Shown in pieces: positions 35,361-44,031 of a stretch of 64,000 nucleotides of DNA (the stretch's first letter is position 1; each line of letters opens with the position of its first letter). Source of the DNA: Aspidiotus rigidus. Its lineage: Eukaryota; Arthropoda; Insecta; Hemiptera; Diaspididae. The notes under the pieces are model-generated. The model saw only the letters and a program-made list of their open reading frames with translations, ran no database searches and was not told where the DNA came from. Position numbers and translations under genes: made by a program. Where the stretch lies: assembly GCA_035079385.1 (NCBI GenBank), contig JAVHKY010000004.1, forward strand, positions 12,183,001 through 12,247,000. The letters run 5' to 3'.

Positions 35361-35548
35361 ATGGTAGAAGTAAAACCGTTTTGCTCGCACTATTTTTCAT
35401 TCACTCATATACAAATGAAATTGTAAAAGAGGTTAACGTTTCGACGCTTCTATGGAGTCTTCATCGGAACAAACTATAGAAAAAAAAAAATTATTTGTAT
35501 ATGAGTGAATAAAAAATAGTGCGAGCAAAGCAGTTTTACTTCTATCAT
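35361..35548. repeat. fold-back element with 56-bp arms and a hammerhead-like core
   Basis: Arms 35361-35416 and 35493-35548 are reverse complements at 52 of 56 positions. The 76-nt spacer on the minus strand (35466-35436) reads CCGAUGAA, then the stem GAC..GUC, then GAAACGUU. This is one base from the hammerhead CUGAUGA..GAAA core. A 10-nt A run sits in the spacer. It probably derives from a PLE terminal repeat in inverted orientation. Confidence 0.7.
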
Positions 35549-35599
35549 AGATACCCATTCTCTGCACGAATAAATTTTTACTACTGTTTTATACATAAT

Positions 35600-36475
35600 T
35601 ATATATTTTTTTTCGAAAAACTTGCCGTACGCGGTCCGACCAAAAACATGAAAAAACTTACGGGTTCTCTAAAGGTGTTGAACGAGGGATGGCAGGGAAC
35701 CTGTTTTATGGGATACGTGGGATTTGAAAAACGTTAACGCACCAGATCTATGACGTCATCAAATTGTGACATCATAGGCTCTAACTTTGGAGCTATATAT
35801 AACAGGAGGGAACTTGGGAAAATTCCAATACATTTTTCGACCCCCGAGCTATATACGCTAGGAGGGGGACTTACATACCTTACAAGGACGTTCTGAGTCT
35901 TATCGTGTTTGAAGCGTTGCATATCGGGCTCATTGAAGGGGCTGAGTCAATTGAAGTATGAAGTATTGCTCATCTAGTTACTCGAAGGGGCTATCTTTCA
36001 GGTTATATACATCGAGTACCGAGCTATATATGATAGGAGGGGGACTTGGAAAGATTTCAACCGTCGAGTCAGTGTATATGATAGGGAGAAAAGGGACTTC
36101 AAAAAAACTCGCGGAGAGGGGGGAGGGGTGGCAGGCAACCTATTTTTTAGGGCACATGGGATCTGAAGAATATAGATTGTGACGTTACAAGGCTGACCTA
36201 TGACGTAATAAAATTGTGACGTACCACAGGCCCAGACTCTGGAGCCATATATAATAGAAGGGAAACTAAAAAAAAACTGATCTGAGACGTCATCAGATTA
36301 TGACGTCACAAGGCTGACCTATTACGTTACAATTTGATGACGTCATAGGTCCGCCCAAGCAATATATGATAGGTGAGGGACTTGGAAAATTTTCAAGCCC
36401 CGAGCTTTGCCCGCCGGTCGGACGGCGGACGTTTCTTTCCAAAAACTTCCCGATAAAACAGGTTCCCTGTTGAAA
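35600..36475. repeat. multi-part dispersed repeat cluster
   Basis: The modules in order are: CGTACGCGGTCCGACCAAAAA; GAACGAGG with GGCAGGGAACCTGTTTTATG (35683-35712); TGACGTCAT palindromes; 45-bp units (35785-35875, 36015-36090); a second decayed GGCAGGCAACC module (36130); more TGACGTCA sites; a single 45-bp unit; then CCGCCGGTCGGACGGCGGAC and an inverted CCCGATAAAACAGGTTCCCTG (about 36450-36471). The two inverted GGGAACCTGTTTTAT ends could delimit a mobile element of about 780 bp, but no target-site duplication was seen. Confidence 0.55.
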
Positions 36476-37591
36476 ATTCTTACTTTCAGACTACATACAC
36501 CATGATAAAAAATACTCGGGAAAATTTAAGAATCTTCCAGATTTCGATTTTAATTGTCAATAGGCCTACCAAAACCAATTCCAGTTCCCTGCATCCTCGT
36601 TTAACTTCGTTAGGGAAGCCGTATTATTACAGCGTAGCATTCTATAAAGTAATTTTTTTCAAGTCCCCAAAGTAGGTCAAGCTTACTGATAACGTACCAA
36701 TGGTCGAAATTGTATAAACTAGTATATTGTAGCTTAGGCCTGTAGTATGATGAAAGCAGCCAAAATAGATATTGTAGCCTAGTATATTGAAGTTCAAAAT
36801 TTTTCTATTTTAAAGTAGGTCAAGGTCACTGATGACGTCATCAAGTATACCAGAAAACCGTGACGATTCTCCCAGGAGTAGCCACGACAGTTTTTCCACA
36901 CGTAGTCCCCATTTTATAAAGAGCTGAAAATATAACTTTTTTTATTAAGAATACGTCAAGGAGGCTAATGCTTTGGTTTAGAAGCTCCTACAAAAGAAGA
37001 GGAACGGCATTATTGGTAAATTATACGAATTTGAACTCCGAGGTAATCTACACTACCAAATATACTTCGGAGTTTTCTCCGCAAGAGAAAGTTAGCAGTG
37101 CGGATACAAACACAATCTCCTAACAGAGCCCCACAAGGTGACGTTTTCAGTGTCTTACTTACCTTCACCCTCTTCGCTCCTCACCCCGAATTATTCTTCG
37201 ATCTCACAAGTGTTCAAAAATATTTCGATATCATCACTCTTTCCACGTAACACTCAATTTACCTTCTGCTTTAAAATTAATTTTGAATCATAAGTTGTAA
37301 TTTCTTACAGCTACCTAGAGGAATTAAAAAAAAAAAAAATCGATGTTTAAGAATTTTATTATTATTATAACGACTTTAAGATTACTATTTCTCTTCAAGT
37401 AAGTATCATTCTTCCTACTTCATGGTTACAGAAATTGTTCTCAGCTTTACCCCTCCTCTCACTCGGCCAGAGGTGTAAGGTAAAAGATCAAATATTGTAG
37501 TTCTCAAAATATTTTCTTTTCGTCGGAGTATTATGGGCGCTTAAAGAAAACAATCTACTCTGGGTACTCTTCTTATTTATATCGCCTAACT
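36476..37591. other. intergenic, no gene recognised
   Basis: At 36585-36615 TGCATCCTCGTTTAACTTCG repeats the module seen at 31270. TGACGTCA lies at about 36834. The rest is AT-rich with no domain-bearing frame. Confidence 0.4.
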
Positions 37592-37845
37592 AAGCCAACG
37601 TAGGTCCATGTGCCCCTGGGCAAACAGAATCAAAACATTCGAGAGAAGAAAAAGCATAAACACGTCAATATTTTACTTCGAGAAAAGACGCATCAAATAA
37701 AAGAGATATACCGGAGGGATTTTGATGAGCCTCAAGCTGCGCTATAATTGAAACGGGAAGAAGTCGACGCGAACAAAATATAAGTGGCCTTGAAACTTGG
37801 AAGTTATAGATTGTTATTCCATTAAAAATAATCTCATATCAAAAA
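37592..37845 (-). mobile_element. second fragment of PLE lineage 3
   Basis: It aligns with 32401-32640 (shared stretches include CCAACGTAGGTCCA, GGAGGGATTTTGAT and ATTGAAACGGGAAGAAGTC). There is no open frame. It lacks the GIY-YIG part. Confidence 0.6.
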
Positions 37846-38838
37846 TTTGAACTTTTTTTTCAAGAATTAGAATTTAAAATAGGGTAATTTTCTCGTGCCG
37901 ACTAATCATCAGTTCGAAATAAAAGCTCCTGGTAGCAAATTAACAAATTTTTTCTCACAGTATACAGTTCCGAAATACGTGAGCTCATAAGACTGTAAGA
38001 TTACGCATGATTTTCCATGTTCCGTAAAAGAAATTTTTTCATATTACAACTGAGTAGACGTAGTACCTACATGTGCAAACTGAATATAGTACAGCAACGC
38101 CAAATTTACGGCAACAACGTACCAAAGTTTTCTACACTCCGCCTCACTTCCGCGAACGTATGTTATAATGTTACAAGATGAGAAAAAATATCAATATTTT
38201 TAAATTGATTTTTCCATTTTTTCTTTTTTTTTTTTTCTTTTCTTTCTTATTTTGCGTCCTTTTAGAAATTGAAAGAAACCTTCCGTGAAATATATTGTTG
38301 ACGAACGATCCCATATTTTGAAATTTTGAACGCTGATGCTCCTCTCTTTTCCCCTCACCATAACCGTTTCTTTCTTTTCTTTCGTTTTTATTTCAACACC
38401 GTCGTCTAGAAAAAATCACTAAAATACCAGTATACGGATGCGCTGATATTTTTTTATAGATAAAAATTGCGATATTGTACAGGCTACCTAATTAAAAACA
38501 ATTGTCAACAAACAAGATGATAAATTGAATTAATCTTGCGAGGGTAGCATACGTACTGACTATCAATTTTTTTTTTTTTTTGTATAATCAATGGCAGTAT
38601 TTGTACTTTCGATATTATAATTCGTAATTAACGAATCTTTTTTTCATCAGCTCAGTTGGAAAGTATAATGAAGTACAATATTATATAAATCATATTGGTG
38701 TAACGATTATTTATAGGGTCGTAAAATATTTCGTTCAGATTTCTGATGGCATGAGTATTTGTATTTTACCGAGGAAATATATTTCATTCTTTTGGTAGCA
38801 TTTTTGAGAAATTTTTTTAGAGGACTGCTTTGTAATAT
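37846..38838. other. AT-rich intergenic DNA, no gene recognised
   Basis: T runs occur at about 38226 and 38565. No domain-bearing frame or RNA gene was recognised. Confidence 0.4.
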
Positions 38839-39016
38839 CAGGCTGGCCAGACGTACTCTTTTTAAGAGTACTGTACTCTTTTGAGGTAGTGGAAAAAGAG
38901 AACTCTTTCTTTTTTTTTAATTTACTGAAAATACTCTTTTCTTAGAAATTTATACTCTTTATACTCTATTTTGCACATGAGCACTTCAAAAATTTTGAAA
39001 AAATCTGGCCAGCCTG
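38839..39016. mobile_element. MITE with CAGGCTGGCCAGA termini
   Basis: The left terminus CAGGCTGGCCAGA (38839) is mirrored by TCTGGCCAGCCTG (39004-39016). TGTAATAT occurs immediately left (38831-38838) and again at 39015-39022. This allows either an exact 8-bp duplication (with a 2-base offset in the terminus) or a 6-bp TAATAT duplication. The interior repeats ACTCTTT-rich motifs and has no coding sequence. It is likely hAT-type. Confidence 0.7.
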
Positions 39017-39479
39017 TAATATGATTAGGTATTTCAACTTCAAACGAGCTAAACAGGTGCTAGAAGCACCTCCAAAAGACCGGAAGGAGAAGTTAGTAAA
39101 TAAGATGTCTTATAAGTTGCCTTGAGTACGGAAGACTCTTCATCCTATCCCGAAAATGAGAACAATAACGATACTAATGACGTCATCCTGAATAATGTTG
39201 CAGATTACTACTTTTCTCTATATAAGGATTAAGGATGAATATCCAATTTTCGAGACACCGAAAACGCCATCAAAAATGTAACATCGTTGTACTTAAAACT
39301 CTTAAGACTTGGTTAAATGAGAGCCCATAGACAAGTTATTCAGCAAAGTTTTTCAATATCAGCATACAAAATAGAAGAAGGCAATCATGTGGTGTCTGTA
39401 TGCTAGTTAAGGAAGTGTTTTACTCAATCATCTTTGACCCTTTTCTCATTTTGCAACTCTTAGCCAAACATTACACCTC

Positions 39480-39900
39480 GATCACGGCGCTGTTGATCTA
39501 GCCGCTAAATACGCTACCTTCCGACAAATTACTGATAACACTTACTTACCTGTTTCTGACTACAAAAACTACTACCCGAATGGAAAAATCAACTAAATGA
39601 CAAACTCCTCTGCATTAAGCCCACTCGATCCTACCCCCTGGTCATCCTCCAACAGAAATTCAAGACGCGAAGAAACTACCCTTACCTGAGAATTGGCCAC
39701 ACGCGGTATCCCTCACTCTAACTTGCTGACGATTTCGACATCTCCATTTGTCTTCCAACCCCCAAAGAGCACATAGACTCCTTCAAAATGTTGAAATTCC
39801 AATTCGCAATTCGGCTTAACTTCTCGGGCTTTTTTTTTTATCAAAAGCTTTCCTGGACCCTCCACATCAAAACCCTAAAAGCAAAATATCTTGGTTTCAT
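39480..39900 (+). pseudogene. LINE (Jockey-like) 3'-end fragment
   Basis: The plus strand reads DHGAVDLAAKYATF (RNase H-like GNE-ADxLAKxA pattern), LPVSDYKNYYPN, then after a one-base shift WKNQLNDKLLCIKPTR, and YLRIGHTRYPSL followed by FDISICLPTPKEHIDSF. The order 'nuclease end, LPxSDxK, W...NKLxxIKP, RIGHTR, CxxC region' is that of Jockey-type non-LTR elements downstream of RT. Frameshifts and stops make it non-functional. Confidence 0.65.
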
Positions 39901-40190
39901 TTCCTCGGAGCCATGAATTCAATAGCACCACGTACACTTCATACCAAAACATTGCTTCCTCCTTCACAACCCTTATTTCTCTCTCCCTTCTATAAAATAG
40001 AATAATAATTGAGAATAGGCGACCTCGATGAGAGGATTCGTTCCTAAATTTTTCTCATTATAACCACAACACTGTACTGGTGAATTTAACTCGTGACGAT
40101 GAAATTAAAACATAATAATTGTATAACATAGGTATAATTGAAAAACAAGATAATCTAAAAAAATAAAAGTTCGGTGACGGCTTTTGTACC

Positions 40191-42961
40191 TCAGAAATAC
40201 TTCAGATGTTTCAACAAAGCAACATTCCTCAAGTGCCCCATAACGGAGACCTCTTTCATATTATTTCGCTTATACTGAACTCGTTTCAGAACAAACAACG
40301 AATGATCATCATCCGGATCTTCAGTTAGCAAATAATCAATATCAGCTTTTTCATAATAGGCGGAGGAACAGTGAAGAGAAGTGACTGGTATCGGTTTCAC
40401 TGGTAAATGCCAATCTTTATCTGGATTTGTTATGAGATCTTTGAAAGTTACGACAACTTTATCTCCACGATTTTTCGAAAAATTTTGGATTACCATTTGC
40501 AAGAAGCCAAACTCGGAAGGAGTTTTTCGAATGGACGGTTTTAAGACTTTACTCAAAAGACAGCACAGGCGAATTTCTTGAGTGTCCTTCAGAGAACATA
40601 AAGTGTTCTTCTTTTTTGGATTATACACGTATTTTTCTAAAAAGTGAGAAATATTTAGTACCTATTTTATTTATGCTTATAAAACTGGAACTATTCTTAG
40701 GAAAACAGTCACTTCTTTCTTATCATGACGTCATCAAGGACTTCGACCTATTAAGGGACTTGAGAAATTTCAAGTCCCTAGTATACTATACTACATTGGA
40801 TATCTGTCATGATTTTGTTGGTGCGACGTCATCAATGATCACCTGAGGCTATAAGCTAAGAAATACTAAAAGCACCTGTATGCATATAGAGAAGGCAGGA
40901 TGAGCTATAGTTAGCCTAACATACAGCTATACTCTGTTCACATTAAGGAAGGATAGAAATATGCAACACGGTAGATTAAAATTACCCGGAGCGCCCGTTC
41001 TCGAGGTCATATTTCTATCCTTCCTTAATGTGAACAGAGTATAGTGTATGAGTCTCCTTGAATACTAGACTAGTTCGGATATATACACGACCGAAGTGAG
41101 TTGGTCTGTTCTCTGGTTATCATGGAGTCGTATATTAAGATGCTGAAAGAGGCTGCCTTCTTTCATATTTTTTTTTTCAAAAATTTCTTACTCGGGTGCT
41201 AGAGGCGACGCAACAGACGCTAGTCGTCGTCCATCCGCATCATGGGCATATCAAGATTATGAGAGCAAGAGCAGTTGATGTCCGTTTATAATTTCATTCA
41301 CTTAACTCACATTTATGAAGTTCTTTTTTGAAACCTTTCTCTCGTCTCATCTAATCAATCAGCAGTTTATGATGAATTTTCTCTTGGGTCCAGTTACCAG
41401 CCCCCGTGTGAAATTATATGACAGACGGAGCCCGCTACTCTTAGGGCAAATCTACAACATTATGTTTAGCGATATAGGTAAAATGTACGCTTACGATGGC
41501 TCCGAACAAATATTTGTTCTAAAGATCGTTGATGGCCAGAGAAGTCATAGAATACGGGGACAGGTTCAGTCCTTCCGTAAAGTAAGACATTATTATTATC
41601 ATCGCGATTCTGTCGCGTGAAAACAAACGCATAATCTTCGGTGAATCCGTAAGTAATAAGAAACTGCGTGCCATCCTCTTCTTGAAAACAAGGAAACATG
41701 GGAACCATTTCGGAAAACGTTTCCGTAGTAACTTTCATCCAGACATAATTTACATCCGCCAAATCCGGTATATCGTCTAGAGTTGCCTTGATGTGATGAT
41801 GGAGAGTCGTTCCGAATTCGAAGTGTTGCGCGTCCAATAGAAGCTTGCAATAGTTTTGCAATTTTCTTTTCACGTCTATAGATTTTGGATCCGGCGTAGG
41901 TTCCGACTTTACCTCGGATTCTGTTGCGTAAGCTGGAAATAAATAAATTTGAACATGCTGATGAAGAATATCGGTCGCAAAGATCAGAATTAGCGAGTCA
42001 TTCAGCACTTCTGAATTATAAAAAATTCAATCAGCATATTCTATCCCTCCCACAAAGACCCTGGTTTTATTGCTTTACTCTTCCTATCCACCTGGTCATG
42101 GCTATTCTTCCACGTATTCAAATCTCCGACCTCATACTGAATTCCATGGAATATCCACAATCGACTACTAATCTGACTAAAAAAACGAGCGAGTAACTTT
42201 TAGTGAATGTCTAGCCATATGAAAGCAAAAATGAAAAAGTTATCTGTACCTACGGCTGACTTCGCGTAATCCTCCTCGATTCCTGAATGTCGAAAGATGA
42301 TAATGTCAGATTCTGGAAGTCTTAGATAATCAAACGAATTCAAAATCTGAGTATAAATGATTAAGGAAAGTTCTGGATTCATTTTCGAATGACGATAAGA
42401 ATAAAAAAAAATTTCAGCACTTATTCGAAACAGGAAAAGATATGAAAGTAGAGAGAGTTGGTTTCATTATTCAAATCGGTAAATTCAGGTGCTCCGTGCT
42501 CGAACAAAAATTTACAATGAAACTCGAAAATCAGTTTCCAGCTTAAATGAAGTTTTAGTTCTAGATTTTTCTCATGAAAGAGATACTCTCTAAGTAAACG
42601 GACATTGTGAACATGTTTACAAGTTCTCTCGGCAGGTGTGAAGTACAAGGCGCCAGTTCAACAAACACAACCGTTCATTTTTCTTGGTAGAAAATCGTAG
42701 CAGTAATTTTGAAAATGAAAGATACCGAGTCACCTTTTTGGTGATTGAAAGTATGTGACAAATATGGGTACCTCTTCGCAGCGACGTATTTCGATCATGA
42801 AACATGGCCAAAACTTCGTTCCTGATTAAATAACAAACGCTGTTACTTTTGATATTCCCTACAAGCCATTTATCGAAGTAGAAAATACAGCATTTAGGAT
42901 ACTTGGGATTTTCAAAATAAAAGTTCGAACATTTCATTTCGACTCCCCAAAGTATCTTCAT
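40191..42961 (-). CDS. uncharacterised protein, four-exon model
   Basis: The model joins 42961-42772, 42372-42250, 41932-41495 and 40636-40191. All junctions are GT..AG in phase 1 and the sum is 399 codons (398 residues). The long third exon (EVKSEPTPDPKSIDVKRKLQ to GHQRSLEQIFVRSH) and the last exon (KYVYNPKKKNTLCSLKD to LLKHLKYF, stop 40193-40191) are well supported. The first two are less certain, and another open stretch at 42420-42640 in the first intron may belong to an alternative exon. No signal peptide, membrane segment or recognisable domain was seen. The composition is that of a globular soluble protein with an acidic patch (EDPDDDHS) near the C-terminus. The last intron holds a 37-bp perfect fold-back. 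Function unknown. Confidence 0.5.
40927..41044. repeat. perfect 37-bp fold-back with PLE-like loop
   Basis: 40927-40963 and 41008-41044 are perfect reverse complements (37 of 37). The 44-nt loop on the plus strand contains GGUA-GAUUAAAAU-UACC followed by CGGAGCGC, resembling the stem then CGAAAGCGC at the ends of the PLEs. It lies inside an intron of the uncharacterised gene. Identical arms imply a recent origin or gene conversion. Confidence 0.75.
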
Positions 42962-44031
42962 CTCGATACGCTCAAATTCACCTCACAGCTTTTTTTTTTT
43001 TAATCTCAATATTATACCATCAAAATAAATACACGGAATCGAATGCGCTCGCCATATTTTATTTTAAATACGGACGAATAACATGCAGTAAATATCGGAT
43101 AAACCGATAAAATAAAATTAATTCTTAACTATAGGTAGAACACCAATGATCAATGAATGAGAAGTACGCAGTACAATAACGTGGAAAAAATAATGGTTAA
43201 AATCATTTTGAAAGCCGGTAAATAAAATGAACGTTTTTAACTAGTAGAACAAATAATTCAACTACAAATACTATAGAATTAATAATAATAATAATACTTC
43301 ATAAAACATACAGGAACGAACAAGGGAAATAAAAACAAAAGGAATGATGACTATTTGTAACAATAAAAATAAAATACCAAAAAGCATACAAAATAGACGA
43401 GTAAAGTTAATAAATTAGATAGTGAAGATATTTGAACTAGCTTGCCATAGTTGGTAAAGTTTATTGTATTAATTCTGAAACATACAGAACACAGTCAATG
43501 AGAATAGATTCAATATACCTTTAGGAGTATAAGAAAAGTAGTAATTTGAATATTAAACTAATACGAATTTTACTCATACTCGACAGTCGACACAGTAGAA
43601 AGTGGTTTTGGTCATGCTTATGGCTTCACGTAAAAATTTTGAACATGAACTTCTTGTACTTAAACAATCTTGGGAAAGATTCTGCAGTTCAAGTAGGTCT
43701 ATGTGCTCTTCTTGATTTATTCTTCAATGTTGGTTGGTTATTCACAACTTACAAAGAAGAAATTACCACTTCGAGGATTTTATATTAATTTTATAAATAC
43801 ATTTTTGACTTGTTATGATGAAGAAACAAATCATAATTTTCTAAACAAATTTTACTTGTTATATGATTTTAACCATTGGTCATAAAACTTTTTGATGAAA
43901 TCAGTATTTTCTTTCTTTCTTGTTTTGTTATAACAAAAATCTTATTTTATAGTGTCTTCACTTCATGCTATGGCACTGCGTGCATGAATCGTTATTGTAA
44001 ATATGAATAGTTTCTCTTTCTCACTCTGAAA
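42962..44031. other. AT-rich intergenic or 3' UTR DNA
   Basis: This lies between the start of the uncharacterised gene and the intersectin stop. It probably contains the intersectin 3' UTR; several TTTATT (minus-strand AATAAA) sites occur, and none can be chosen with confidence. No DH, PH or C2-coding exon was recognised. Confidence 0.4.
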
